Assembly: GCF_024814435.1 (NCBI RefSeq)
Contig: NZ_JANUXY010000002.1
Location: forward strand, 124,001 to 188,000
Length of the DNA: 64,000 nt
DNA from: Staphylococcus americanisciuri
GTDB lineage: Bacteria; Bacillota; Bacilli; Staphylococcales; Staphylococcaceae
Direction: 5' to 3'
Below, one piece after another: positions 1 through 7,805 of the stretch. Under the pieces are notes generated by a model, which saw nothing but the letters and a program-made list of their open reading frames with translations, ran no database searches and was not told the origin of the DNA. The position numbers and the translations under genes are program-made. Within the stretch, counting starts at the first letter, position 1; the number at the start of each line of letters is the position of its first letter.

Positions 1-414
1 TTTTATATAGAAAAACGTACTCTATTCAATATAATTTCGTGATTTACTATAGTTATTAGCCTCACAGTAGTAAGCCTGGAACAATATCAGAAGGTAAAAG
101 TATATTTGACGCAATTTTTTGAATATAGAATATCTTCAAAAACCATATTACATATACCTTGTTTCTATACTCAATAACAATATGCTGTGTAACTATTATG
201 CATATGCCCAAAAATCATATGCTATACAGTAAATTGCTAGATTCGCTACCGTCTGCAATCTCATTTATCAAAACGCCCTAATACTCTAAATAAAAACCTA
301 GCTCTACACCTATTAGATGCAGAGCCTACAAATTTCTTGTTAATTTCGGTTAATTAATAATATATGTTATATCCATCATTTTCAACTCATATTGCCAATA
401 AACGTTGAAAACAC
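1..414. other. Gene-free AT-rich stretch
   Basis: I see no open reading frame with a ribosome binding site on either strand. The only structure is a short hairpin at 301-325 (GCTCTACA / TGCAGAGC) followed on the minus strand by a T-rich tail, which could be a second terminator behind the rpsF-ssb-rpsR operon. Confidence 0.5.
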
Positions 415-420
415 AAAAAA

Positions 421-448
421 ACCTCGCACACTCCAATGAGTTGCGAGG
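421..448 (-). terminator. Terminator of the rpsF-ssb-rpsR operon
   Basis: Stem CCTCGCA (422-428) with TGCGAGG (442-448), extended inside by ACTC/GAGT. On the minus strand it is followed by a run of seven T. It lies 12 bp past the rpsR stop codon, the expected place for an intrinsic terminator. Confidence 0.85.
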
Positions 449-459
449 CTTTATATATC

Positions 460-702
460 TTACGCTTCATCTTTAACGAATGGTAATAATGCCATATGAC
501 GTGCGCGTTTGATAGCTGTAGTCAACATACGTTGATATTTAGCTGAAGTACCTGTCACACGACGAGGCAAAATTTTACCACGTTCAGAAATAAAACGTTT
601 TAATAATTCAGTGTCTTTGTAGTCGATGTGTGTAATACCGTTTGCTGTGAAGTAACAAACTTTTTTACGACGACGACCACCTCTTCTTGGTCCACCTGCC
701 AT
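460..702 (-). CDS. rpsR: 30S ribosomal protein S18
   Basis: Small-subunit ribosomal protein of 80 residues that pairs with S6 on the 30S platform. It is typical of Firmicutes S18: basic N-terminus rich in Arg/Lys (about 1-15), then the conserved stretch with [20 protein letters not shown] and the TGTSAKYQR segment near 50-57. It is the last gene of rpsF-ssb-rpsR, 51 bp after ssb, with a good ribosome binding site (AGGGAGG). Length and sequence are normal, and the identification is secure. Confidence 0.97.
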   Translation of the reverse strand: MAGGPRRGGRRRKKVCYFTANGITHIDYKDTELLKRFISERGKILPRRVTGTSAKYQRMLTTAIKRARHMALLPFVKDEA

Positions 703-753
703 GATTGTGTGCCTCCCTTCCTGTTCAAAATTTTTATTGTTCAGTTCGTAATT

Positions 754-1263
754 TTAGAATGGTAAATCATCATCACTAATGTCAATTGGTCCATTCGCAT
801 TCGCAAATGGGTTGTCATTATGTGCTGGCTGATTGTTTTGATATGACGAATTTTGACCTTGCTGTTGTCCACCGAAACTTTGTCCATAACTTGGGAAGTC
901 GTTTCCTGGGTTCGGACTATTTTGTGCGTGTCGTTGATTTGCTGATTTCGGCTCAAGGAATTGAACACTATCGCAAACCACTTCGGTAACATATACGCGT
1001 CGGCCTTCTTGGTTTTCGTAACTGCGTGACTGTAAGCGACCATCAACACCTGCAAGGCTACCTTTAAATAAGAAATTACTAACATTCTCAGCTTGTTTAC
1101 GGAAAACAACACAGTTAATAAAATCTGCTTCACGTTCCCCTTGCGCATTCGTAAACGTACGATTTACTGCGAGAGTAAAAGTCGCTACACTTACGCCTGA
1201 GGGTGTCGTTCTGTATTCAGGATCTTTAGTTAATCGACCTACTAATACAACTCTGTTAATCAT
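754..1263 (-). CDS. ssb: Single-stranded DNA-binding protein
   Basis: Housekeeping SSB of 169 residues, coating single-stranded DNA during replication and repair. The first ~105 residues form the OB fold (start [18 protein letters not shown]). A Gln/Asn/Gly-rich linker follows from about 110 to 158, and the protein ends in the acidic partner-binding tip DISDDDLPF. It sits between rpsF and rpsR, the standard Firmicutes arrangement, so ssb is co-transcribed with two ribosomal protein genes. The length is usual for staphylococcal chromosomal SSB. Nothing is odd. Confidence 0.97.
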   Translation of the reverse strand: MINRVVLVGRLTKDPEYRTTPSGVSVATFTLAVNRTFTNAQGEREADFINCVVFRKQAENVSNFLFKGSLAGVDGRLQSRSYENQEGRRVYVTEVVCDSVQFLEPKSANQRHAQNSPNPGNDFPSYGQSFGGQQQGQNSSYQNNQPAHNDNPFANANGPIDISDDDLPF

Positions 1264-1288
1264 GCTTCACGCCCCCATTAAGATTCTA

Positions 1289-1585
1289 TTACTTTTCTTC
1301 GTCTTCACGAACAACAATGTAACGAATGATATCGTCATTGATTTTTGCTAAACGTTGGAATTCATCAGTCGCTGTGTTGTTTTCAGTTTGGATACGTACA
1401 ATGTAGTAGTAACCATCTTTGAAATCTTCAATCTCGTAAGCTAAGCGACGTTTACCCCAGTCCTTTGTTTCTAATACTTCAGAACCGTCAGAAGCTAAAA
1501 TTCCGTTGAAACGTTCAACAACTGCTTTACGTGCATCTTCCTCGATGCTAGGACGAACGATGTACATTACTTCATATTTTCTCAT
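1289..1585 (-). CDS. rpsF: 30S ribosomal protein S6
   Basis: Ribosomal protein S6, 98 residues, partner of S18 on the 30S subunit. It starts [12 protein letters not shown], the family hallmark, and ends in acidic residues (REDEEK). It is the first gene of rpsF-ssb-rpsR, with ssb 25 bp downstream. The leader contains a hairpin with a CCG trinucleotide of the type bound by the S6:S18 complex, so the operon is probably autoregulated. The start has a strong AAGGAGG site at suitable spacing. Confidence 0.97.
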   Translation of the reverse strand: MRKYEVMYIVRPSIEEDARKAVVERFNGILASDGSEVLETKDWGKRRLAYEIEDFKDGYYYIVRIQTENNTATDEFQRLAKINDDIIRYIVVREDEEK

Positions 1586-1600
1586 TGTATATTTGCACCT

Positions 1601-1644
1601 CCTTGTGGTCTATGCGGCTTGTTACTCATATGCAACAAGCAAGG
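1601..1644 (-). promoter_or_regulatory. S6:S18-responsive rpsF leader hairpin
   Basis: Read on the minus strand, the outer stem CCTT (1641-1644) pairs with AAGG (1601-1604), and the inner stem GCTTGTT (1634-1640) pairs with AACAAGC (1617-1623). The 3' strand of the inner stem continues into CCGC, placing a CCG trinucleotide at the helix junction. This matches the known bacterial rpsF leader motif that binds S6:S18. The outer stem abuts the ribosome binding site, consistent with translational repression. Confidence 0.7.
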
Positions 1645-1671
1645 AATAATTTTCATTACTCACATTTCAAA

Positions 1672-1700
1672 ATTGTACCACACCCCTAGCCTTTTGACAA
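1672..1700 (-). promoter_or_regulatory. SigA promoter of rpsF-ssb-rpsR
   Basis: On the minus strand, -35 TTGTCA (1695-1700) and -10 TACAAT (1672-1677) are separated by 17 bp. It lies just upstream of the leader hairpin of rpsF. Confidence 0.75.
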
Positions 1701-2091
1701 TCATCAACCATTTATTTTTTTACACGACAGATAAGGACCTTATTTTCTAGTTGATACTACTTAACACGCACTTCTTAACCAAATTACTTTGGTCGCGGAT
1801 AAAAAATACAATATCACTTCTAAATATGACAGACGATGTTGTATTGGCTTTGTTGGGCTATAATTTGTTAAATTCCATTCATATTTTACCTAGTATTGAT
1901 TTAATTGCATTCTTATCACTATACTTGCTTATCAAATTAAACATTCAATATTAAGATGCATAATTATAGTAAATATACTACGAATAGATATAGTCTCGCT
2001 AATTCAGCTTGTTAACTTCAATATAAACTAAGTATTTTAAGTTTTAACAAGCAAAATAATATAGCTGATAATTGTAAACACAAAGCGATTA
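1701..2091. other. Intergenic region with an inverted repeat
   Basis: No convincing gene. A 67-codon plus-strand frame at 1751-1954 lacks an ATG start and a ribosome binding site, and I do not accept it. An imperfect inverted repeat at 2007-2052 (GCTTGTTAACTT against AAGTTTTAACAAGC) lies upstream of the promoter of the bacteriocin-like gene and could be an operator. Confidence 0.4.
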
Positions 2092-2120
2092 TTGCATTTT
2101 ATTTTCTTTTATGTTACATT
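2092..2120 (+). promoter_or_regulatory. Promoter of the bacteriocin-like gene pair
   Basis: TTGCAT (2092-2097) and TACATT (2115-2120) with a 17-bp spacer, about 30 bp before the start codon at 2152 and just upstream of the AAAGGAG ribosome binding site. Confidence 0.55.
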
Positions 2121-2151
2121 ATTATTACAAAAAATAAAGGAGTGGTTTTTA

Positions 2152-2667
2152 ATGAAGAACGAAGCGAGCAAGGTAACAAGAACTTTTATGATTGGATTAA
2201 TTCTAATCTTCTCTTTAGGAATTCTAATACCAAGCCCAAAAGTAGACGCAAGCGAAGCCGCTGGCACACTTACACAAAAGAATGAAAGTGTGTTTCACCT
2301 TGAATTAAATGACACTATCAAGGGATCACTTGATGAAAGTGGGCAATTGACACTATCAGATGAAAATGGCAAATCTGAAAAATTCCCTGTAGAAGCACAA
2401 GACAAAAACGATGATAAAGTGAAATTAGTTTACAAAAAAGTATCTGACGGTTATGATATTCAAGTTATTAAATTAGAAGAAGGAACTACCTTCTATAAAA
2501 CAAATTGGGCAAAATGCACACTAGGCACAGCTGGCGGGCTTGGTACAGGCGTACTTGGCGGTGGAGCAGCCGGCTCAGTGATACCTGCCCTCGGTACAGG
2601 AGCCGGTATGGTTCTTGGCGGTGTCTCAGGAGCAGCTACTGGAGCGGCTGCAAGCTGTTTTGATTAA
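2152..2667 (+). CDS. Secreted bacteriocin-like precursor (hypothetical)
   Basis: I do not recognise a named family. The 171-residue product has a Sec signal peptide: basic start (MKNEASKVTR), hydrophobic core 12-27, probable cleavage after VDA near residue 33. A polar, Asp/Lys-rich middle spans about 34-118. The C-terminal 53 residues (119-171) are very Gly/Ala-rich and hydrophobic, with GxxxG-type spacing, bounded by two cysteines (C122, C169) that could form a disulfide. That layout resembles pre-pro-bacteriocins whose hydrophobic C-terminus is released as a pore-forming peptide. ATG 2152 is chosen because AAAGGAG precedes it; an upstream in-frame extension has no such site. The next gene (2684) encodes a tiny two-helix membrane protein, a likely immunity partner. 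Function is inference. Confidence 0.65.
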   Translation: MKNEASKVTRTFMIGLILIFSLGILIPSPKVDASEAAGTLTQKNESVFHLELNDTIKGSLDESGQLTLSDENGKSEKFPVEAQDKNDDKVKLVYKKVSDGYDIQVIKLEEGTTFYKTNWAKCTLGTAGGLGTGVLGGGAAGSVIPALGTGAGMVLGGVSGAATGAAASCFD

Positions 2668-2683
2668 TAACGAGGTGATAATA

Positions 2684-2869
2684 ATGGAAAATTCGCTTTT
2701 TTGGAGTAGAAACTTTATCCCTGTTTATTTCATAGTAGCCTTTCTAACATTTTTATTGTTTAAGTTTTATATTCGTACCGATAACATTATTGCATATTTA
2801 CCAATTTTACTTTGTGTAGTAATAGGCATTGCTTCACTTATCTACAACTTTAAAGAAAAAAGTGACTAG
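2684..2869 (+). CDS. Small two-helix membrane protein, putative immunity protein
   Basis: A 61-residue protein starting at ATG 2684, preceded by GAGGTG with six-base spacing. Two hydrophobic segments, about residues 12-28 and 36-53, are separated by a short polar turn (RTDN), and the tail is charged (KEKSD). It follows the bacteriocin-like precursor by 16 bp and is presumably co-transcribed. Small hydrophobic proteins right after a bacteriocin gene are often immunity proteins; here that is inferred only from position and architecture. No homologue is recognised. Confidence 0.6.
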   Translation: MENSLFWSRNFIPVYFIVAFLTFLLFKFYIRTDNIIAYLPILLCVVIGIASLIYNFKEKSD

Positions 2870-2920
2870 TAATTAAATTTATAGAAAGGCAGGGAGATAA
2901 TTCCCATCCTCTTTAGTAAA

Positions 2921-2957
2921 AGCCCTGATTGATGTCGAAAAACATTTAATCAGGGCT
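2921..2957. terminator. Hairpin between convergent units
   Basis: AGCCCTGATT (2921-2930) pairs with AATCAGGGCT (2948-2957). It lies between the plus-strand small membrane gene and the minus-strand ychF gene. The tail is weakly T-rich on the minus strand, so it may end ychF transcription and possibly both units. Confidence 0.6.
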
Positions 2958-3069
2958 TCACTAGCATATGTTATTTTTACAGTTAGCACATCTACTCAAC
3001 TAAATATTACTTGACAAAATCATTGTCACGCTTACTTTTTAAGTGATACTGCTATAAACACTTTTATGA

Positions 3070-4167
3070 CTATACATTAAAGCGGAAATGTACGACGTCG
3101 CCATCTTGCATAACATAGTCCTTACCTTCAAGGCGCATTTTACCCGCTTCTTTCGCGCCTTGTTCACCATTGTTATTTACGAAGTCGTCATAACTTGTCA
3201 CTTCTGCACGGATGAAACCACGTTCAAAGTCCGTATGAATAATCCCCGCACATTGTGGTGCAGTCATACCTTCTTTAAATGTCCATGCACGTACTTCTTG
3301 CACACCCGCTGTAAAGTATGTCGCAAGTCCAAGCAAGTCATACGTTTTACGAATTAAACGATGTAAGCCTGGCTCTTCAATGCCTAACTCTTCTAAAAAC
3401 ATTTCTTTATCTTCATCATCAAGTGTCGCAATTTCTTCTTCAATTTTCGCACTAATCACGATCACTTCTGAGTCTTCTTTCGCTGCATATTCACGAATGG
3501 CTTGTACTTTGTCATTGTCTGCATCGTTTACTTCATCTTCACCAACGTTCGCAATGTATAGCATTGACTTAGATGTTAATAAATGTGCTTGGTTCACATA
3601 CTTCTGATCTTCATCGTTGAATTCAAGACTACGTACCGGCTTGCCGTCTTCAAGCGCTTCTTTAATTCGGCTTAAAATACGCACTTCATTCATCGCCGTT
3701 TTATCTTTTTGGCGTGCCATTTTCTCAATTCGCGGCAAGCGTTTCTCAACTGACTCAAGGTCTGCTAATACTAATTCCATATTGATTACTTCAATATCTT
3801 CAATTGGATTCACACGACCTGCAACGTGTGTCACATTATCATCATCGAATGCACGTACTACTTGGCAAATCGCATCTACTTCACGAATGTGTGATAAGAA
3901 CTTGTTACCTAAACCTTCACCTTTTGACGCACCTTTTACGATACCTGCAATATCCGTAAATTCAAAAGTCGTCGGCAACGTTTTCTTTGGGTTAACAATT
4001 TCTGCTAATTTATTCAAACGTTGATCTGGTACTTCTACAATCCCTACGTTAGGATCGATTGTCGCAAATGGATAGTTGGCTGCTAATGCGCCTGCCTTCG
4101 TAATTGCGTTAAATAGCGTAGACTTCCCTACGTTAGGTAAGCCTACAATACCCGCTGTTAAAGCCAT
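3070..4167 (-). CDS. ychF: Redox-regulated ATPase/GTPase YchF
   Basis: YchF/OLA1-type P-loop nucleotidase, 365 residues, ribosome-associated and usually ATP-preferring. The P-loop GLPNVGKST is at about 8-16, followed by the switch region and DIAGIVKGASKGEGLGN near 73-89. The C-terminal TGS domain ends in the typical DVVHFRFNV. The expected NKxD specificity motif is replaced (YIANVGED), as is normal for this family and linked to its ATP preference. The start codon overlaps the stop of the upstream DUF951 gene by one base, suggesting translational coupling. Confidence 0.96.
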   Translation of the reverse strand: MALTAGIVGLPNVGKSTLFNAITKAGALAANYPFATIDPNVGIVEVPDQRLNKLAEIVNPKKTLPTTFEFTDIAGIVKGASKGEGLGNKFLSHIREVDAICQVVRAFDDDNVTHVAGRVNPIEDIEVINMELVLADLESVEKRLPRIEKMARQKDKTAMNEVRILSRIKEALEDGKPVRSLEFNDEDQKYVNQAHLLTSKSMLYIANVGEDEVNDADNDKVQAIREYAAKEDSEVIVISAKIEEEIATLDDEDKEMFLEELGIEEPGLHRLIRKTYDLLGLATYFTAGVQEVRAWTFKEGMTAPQCAGIIHTDFERGFIRAEVTSYDDFVNNNGEQGAKEAGKMRLEGKDYVMQDGDVVHFRFNV

Positions 4168-4388
4168 TATTCATTCTCCTTATCATTTGTACTCACTGAT
4201 TCGAGTACACTTTTTAATTTTTTATTAAATGTTTGACGTGGCAACATGATACTGCGCTGGCATGCTTCACATTTGATACGAATATCTGCACCCATGCGAA
4301 TGATTTTGAAGCGATTCGTGCCACATGCATGTTGTTTCTTCATCTCTACTATATCATTTAAACCATATTTTGCAGACACGTTTATCAC
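4167..4388 (-). CDS. DUF951 family protein
   Basis: Small protein with the conserved DUF951 core VEMKKQHACGTN, IRMGADIRIKCEACQRSIMLPRQTF. Two cysteines (CEAC) resemble a half zinc knuckle, but the function is unknown. It lies between mscS-type and ychF genes, as in other Firmicutes. A start at the second GTG (position 4379) gives better spacing from AAAGGTG than the GTG at 4388, so the protein may be about 70 residues. Confidence 0.9.
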   Translation of the reverse strand: MINVSAKYGLNDIVEMKKQHACGTNRFKIIRMGADIRIKCEACQRSIMLPRQTFNKKLKSVLESVSTNDKENE

Positions 4389-4399
4389 GCACCTTTCAC

Positions 4400-5293
4400 T
4401 TATTGTTGTTCACTATTTTGTTGATACAACTGAACGAGCGTTGGTGCAGGGGCTTTGATCCCCTCTGCTTGTAAAAAGTCTTTAAGTTCACGACGTAAAA
4501 TACGCGCACCTGTGAAATTTTCACCTGGTGTTGTTTCTCCAGCAATACGAATACTTGCTTCATATCCATTGACTTCATCAACACCTAAGACTTCCGGTGC
4601 CTCTAAGAATAAATCGTACTTTTGAGGAATCTTTTTAAGAAATTGATTCATCTTTTTCTCAACAACATCAAGATTTTCTTCAATTGAAACAGGAATATTA
4701 ATAATTGCAACTCCGTTCGTCACAGAGAAGTTGGTCACTTCACTCATTGTACCATTTGGAATGGTAGAAAGCTCTCCCGTAATTGATAAAATACGTGTCG
4801 AACGCAAACCAATTGCCTTAACAGTTCCTTCTGCAATCGGTGAGCCATTATTTTTAATACTCACATAATCACCGACATCAAATTGATTCTCAAACACAAT
4901 AAAGAATCCTGTAATCACGTCTTTTACTAATGTTTGCGCACCGAAACCAATGGCTAATCCAACGACTCCCGCACCAGCTAGAATACTCTCAACGCTGATA
5001 CCAAACTTGCTTAAAATGGTTGTCAATGTAATGAACCATACAATGTAACCAGCAACATTTTGTATAAGTGTAATCAATGTTTTAGAACGTTTAGAACGGC
5101 TTATTTTGCCAGTCTTACCATTTACTTTAAAGAACTGTGCAATCACTTTGTTTAAAATACGTGTAACAATAAAGGCCGCAAGTACATATATACTGACGAT
5201 AACGAGTTGTGTTAACAGATTTGAATATGTCTCTGGCTCTAAAAACGGTTGTATCATCCCTTTAATAATCGACTCAAATTTTTGCATAATCAT
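4400..5293 (-). CDS. MscS family mechanosensitive ion channel
   Basis: Small-conductance mechanosensitive channel protein of 297 residues that would release solutes on hypo-osmotic shock. Hydrophobic segments lie at about 20-45, 70-90 and 95-125. The pore-lining TM3 is rich in Gly/Ala (GVVGLAIGFGAQ) and runs into the family signature VKDVITGFFIVFENQFDVGDYV. The beta and alpha/beta cytoplasmic domain follows. It lies between parB and the DUF951 gene on the minus strand. Start at 5293 or two codons later. Confidence 0.92.
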   Translation of the reverse strand: MIMQKFESIIKGMIQPFLEPETYSNLLTQLVIVSIYVLAAFIVTRILNKVIAQFFKVNGKTGKISRSKRSKTLITLIQNVAGYIVWFITLTTILSKFGISVESILAGAGVVGLAIGFGAQTLVKDVITGFFIVFENQFDVGDYVSIKNNGSPIAEGTVKAIGLRSTRILSITGELSTIPNGTMSEVTNFSVTNGVAIINIPVSIEENLDVVEKKMNQFLKKIPQKYDLFLEAPEVLGVDEVNGYEASIRIAGETTPGENFTGARILRRELKDFLQAEGIKAPAPTLVQLYQQNSEQQ

Positions 5294-5316
5294 ATCCTTT
5301 CTATCAAATGATTCTA

Positions 5317-6144
5317 CTATTTACCTTTCAACAACTGAATCAGTCGTCGATAGTCTGCTTCTGAATGAAAAGTAAAGGTTACTTGTCCTTGATTGCGTTT
5401 CGTAGCAATTTCTACTGATGTCCCATACTGTTCACTGAGTTGTTGTTCATGCTGGCGTATCAGTTGTGGTTTTTTCGGTTGCGTTGATTGCTGTCGCTTA
5501 TCTTCTGATGCTTGCTGAGCTTCCGCAACTTGTTGTTCTAAATATCGAACACTCCAAGACTCCCGGACGGCTAAATCAGCGTATTGACGCATCTTTTCAG
5601 AGTCTTTTAGTCCTAATAATGTCCGCCCATGACCACCTGATAGTGTACCTTCTCGTATTAATTGCCGAATAGATATTGGCAGTTTCAACAAACGTAACAT
5701 ATTTGCAATGTACGGTCGTGATTTACCAAGGCGTTCAGCAACAGCTTGTTGTGTCATATTGTGCGCCTGCATTAATTGCTGATAACTTTCGGCTTCTTCA
5801 ACAGCATTGAGATTTTCTCTCTGCAAATTTTCGATAATTGCTAGCTCTCTCATCTCATGATCCGACAACTTTCTAATAATCGCTGGGATATGTGTTAAGC
5901 CTGCTTTTTGACTTGCACGATAACGTCGTTCACCTGCCACAATATAATATCCTTGGATTGATTCTGTAACAACGATCGGCTGTAAAACACCATGTTGTAC
6001 AATCGATTGTGAAAGCTCTATCAGCTTATCGTCATCAAAATCTTTCCGTGGTTGATAAGGATTCGGTCGTATCTCTGCAAGGTTCAGCATTTTGATTTGT
6101 TCATCACCTGTCATCAAAGTAATATCCGACACCTTTACCACCAA
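5317..6144 (-). CDS. parB: Chromosome-partitioning protein ParB (Spo0J)
   Basis: ParB/Spo0J CTPase that loads on parS sites and helps chromosome segregation. Domains: N-terminal CTP-binding ParB domain with NPYQPR near 29-34 and the GERRYRA motif near 72-78; helix-turn-helix centre around 130-185 (AVAERLGKSRPYIANMLRL); C-terminal dimerisation part after a Gln-rich linker. No parA/soj gene accompanies it, as is known for staphylococci. It differs from the second family member at 18613-19470 (noc) by lacking that protein's amphipathic N-terminus. The exact start is uncertain: TTG at 6144, or internal GTG/ATG codons within the first 13 residues. Confidence 0.92.
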   Translation of the reverse strand: MVVKVSDITLMTGDEQIKMLNLAEIRPNPYQPRKDFDDDKLIELSQSIVQHGVLQPIVVTESIQGYYIVAGERRYRASQKAGLTHIPAIIRKLSDHEMRELAIIENLQRENLNAVEEAESYQQLMQAHNMTQQAVAERLGKSRPYIANMLRLLKLPISIRQLIREGTLSGGHGRTLLGLKDSEKMRQYADLAVRESWSVRYLEQQVAEAQQASEDKRQQSTQPKKPQLIRQHEQQLSEQYGTSVEIATKRNQGQVTFTFHSEADYRRLIQLLKGK

Positions 6145-6244
6145 CTCTCACAAAAAATTTGACTACTCTATTTTACTGGTTGCACCCTAGATAGACAAGG
6201 AATTCCCATCATTTAATATGCTGGTTAAATTTTTATTAAATCGT

Positions 6245-6259
6245 AATTTTCTGATAAAT
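6245..6259 (+). promoter_or_regulatory. CodY-like box upstream of metI
   Basis: AATTTTCTGATAAAT matches 13 of 15 positions of the CodY consensus (AATTTTCWGAAAATT). It ends three bases before the -35 element of the met operon promoter. CodY repression of metICFE is known in S. aureus, which makes the match meaningful. Confidence 0.6.
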
Positions 6260-6262
6260 GTG

Positions 6263-6291
6263 TTGACAAGTTTTTCTCATTCGTGTAAAGT
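6263..6291 (+). promoter_or_regulatory. Promoter of the met operon
   Basis: TTGACA (6263-6268) and TAAAGT (6286-6291), 17-bp spacer. Transcription would begin about 6300 and give a leader of roughly 400 nt before metI, matching the long Met-type T-box leader. Confidence 0.7.
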
Positions 6292-6329
6292 GTGATTTAC
6301 CAAAACAAAACACACAATATTCGAAACAC

Positions 6330-6680
6330 TGTAAAAAGGAAAGTAGAACGTCCCCTGCGATTACAGAGAGTCTTCATTTGCTGAGAGAAGATATTGAAAG
6401 CACGTTTGAAAATGGCCTTGGAGTGTTGATGCCAATATGAGGTATCACCGGGTTCGCCCGTTATCGCGATACAGTATTAACATGTTGTTAGATGACGTAC
6501 TGGAATTCCACGTATATATCCTCACTGTATACGCATACTCTTAACGTACATCATACAATGTGGCGTACTGGAAGAGGTTGCTTTAGTGATGAAGCAACGA
6601 ACAAAGGTGGTACCGCGAAAGCTTTCGTCCTTTATATTCCGATTTATTAATCGGCTATAAAGGACGAAAGCTTTTTATTT
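6330..6680 (+). promoter_or_regulatory. T-box riboswitch of metICFE (methionyl-tRNA sensing)
   Basis: The conserved T-box sequence with TGGTACCGCG lies at 6608-6617. It is followed by an intrinsic terminator with a 19-bp stem (6618-6636 with 6656-6674) and a T run. The upstream part (about 6330-6480) folds into a stem I-like region with the AGAGAG element at 6365-6370. An ATG at 6412-6414 is a possible Met specifier codon; another ATG is near 6437, so the specifier is not settled. Uncharged tRNA-Met would stabilise the antiterminator and switch the operon on, as described for the S. aureus met leader. Confidence 0.88.
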
Positions 6681-6701
6681 ATTTGAGGAGGTTATCACAC
6701 A

Positions 6702-7805
6702 ATGAAAGCAACAGAACTGGCACAAATTGCATTAACTGAAGATTGTACAGGCGCAATCGCAAACCCTATCTATCTTTCAACTGCATACGCACATCAGGGG
6801 CTGGGTCAATCTACCGGCTATGATTATACAAGAACGAAGAACCCCACACGTCATACGTTTGAAGAAGCCTTTGCAAAGCTGGAAGGAGGCATCTCGACTT
6901 TTGCAACAGCAAGTGGTATGGCGAGCATTCAATTAATTTGCAATCTCTTCCAGCCAGGAGATGAAATACTCGTTTCTTATGACTTATACGGCGGGACTTT
7001 TCGTTTATTTCAATTTTACGAACAACAATACGACATCAAATTCAAATACGTTCATTTTGAAGACTTTACAGAAGTATCAGCCCACATCAACGACAATACA
7101 TGCGCATTTTTTATTGAGCCCATTTCAAATCCGCTCATGATTGAGATTGACCCGACACCTTATTACATACTTGCCAAACAACACGACATCTTGACGATTA
7201 TCGATAATACGTTTTTAACACCTTACCTATCCACACCGTTGAAAGATGGTGCAGATATCGTACTACATTCGGCGACGAAATATATCGGTGGACATAATGA
7301 CGTGCTTGCAGGTGTTGTAACAGTCAAAGACCCTGATCTTGCGGAACAACTCAATATCTTACACAACATGATCGGAGCAACACTTTCACCTTTCGATAGC
7401 TATTTATTACAACGTGGCTTGAAGACTTTACACCTCAGAGTTGAACGCTCAGAAGAAAATGCGCAACGACTAGCTAAACGTTGCCAGACACTCGATGGGA
7501 TTGCGGAAGTGCTCTACAGTGGGCGCACAGGCATGTTGAGCTTAAGGTTACAACCTGATTACTCAGTCGGTGCATTGCTCGAACATATCAAAGTTTGTCG
7601 CTTTGCTGAGAGCCTCGGTGGCACTGAAACATTTATCACTTTTCCTTATACACAAACACACATCGATATGCCAGACGAAGAGAAAGACCAACGTGGCATC
7701 GATCAACATTTAATTCGTTTATCAATCGGGGTTGAAGCTTATGAAGATATTGAAAATGATTTAATTCAAGCATTAGAACAATCAAGAGAGGACGTGACGG
7801 TATGA
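6702..7805 (+). CDS. metI: Cystathionine gamma-synthase / O-acetylhomoserine thiolyase
   Basis: PLP enzyme of the Cys/Met metabolism family, 367 residues, joining an activated homoserine with cysteine (or sulfide) in methionine synthesis. PLP features: phosphate-binding SGMASIQL near 68-75, EPISNPL near 138, and the Schiff-base lysine in HSATKYIGGHND near 189-200. It opens the operon behind the T-box, has a strong GGAGG site, and overlaps metC by four bases (ATGA). MetI and MetC are paralogues; the assignment follows the staphylococcal order metI-metC. Confidence 0.92.
   Translation: MKATELAQIALTEDCTGAIANPIYLSTAYAHQGLGQSTGYDYTRTKNPTRHTFEEAFAKLEGGISTFATASGMASIQLICNLFQPGDEILVSYDLYGGTFRLFQFYEQQYDIKFKYVHFEDFTEVSAHINDNTCAFFIEPISNPLMIEIDPTPYYILAKQHDILTIIDNTFLTPYLSTPLKDGADIVLHSATKYIGGHNDVLAGVVTVKDPDLAEQLNILHNMIGATLSPFDSYLLQRGLKTLHLRVERSEENAQRLAKRCQTLDGIAEVLYSGRTGMLSLRLQPDYSVGALLEHIKVCRFAESLGGTETFITFPYTQTHIDMPDEEKDQRGIDQHLIRLSIGVEAYEDIENDLIQALEQSREDVTV

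Noticed and set aside
741..1148. 135-codon minus-strand frame inside ssb
   Set aside because: It overlaps ssb in another frame, lacks a ribosome binding site, and ssb is unmistakable.
1751..1954. 67-codon plus-strand frame before the bacteriocin-like gene
   Set aside because: No ATG start and no ribosome binding site; hydrophobic character follows from the AT-rich sequence.
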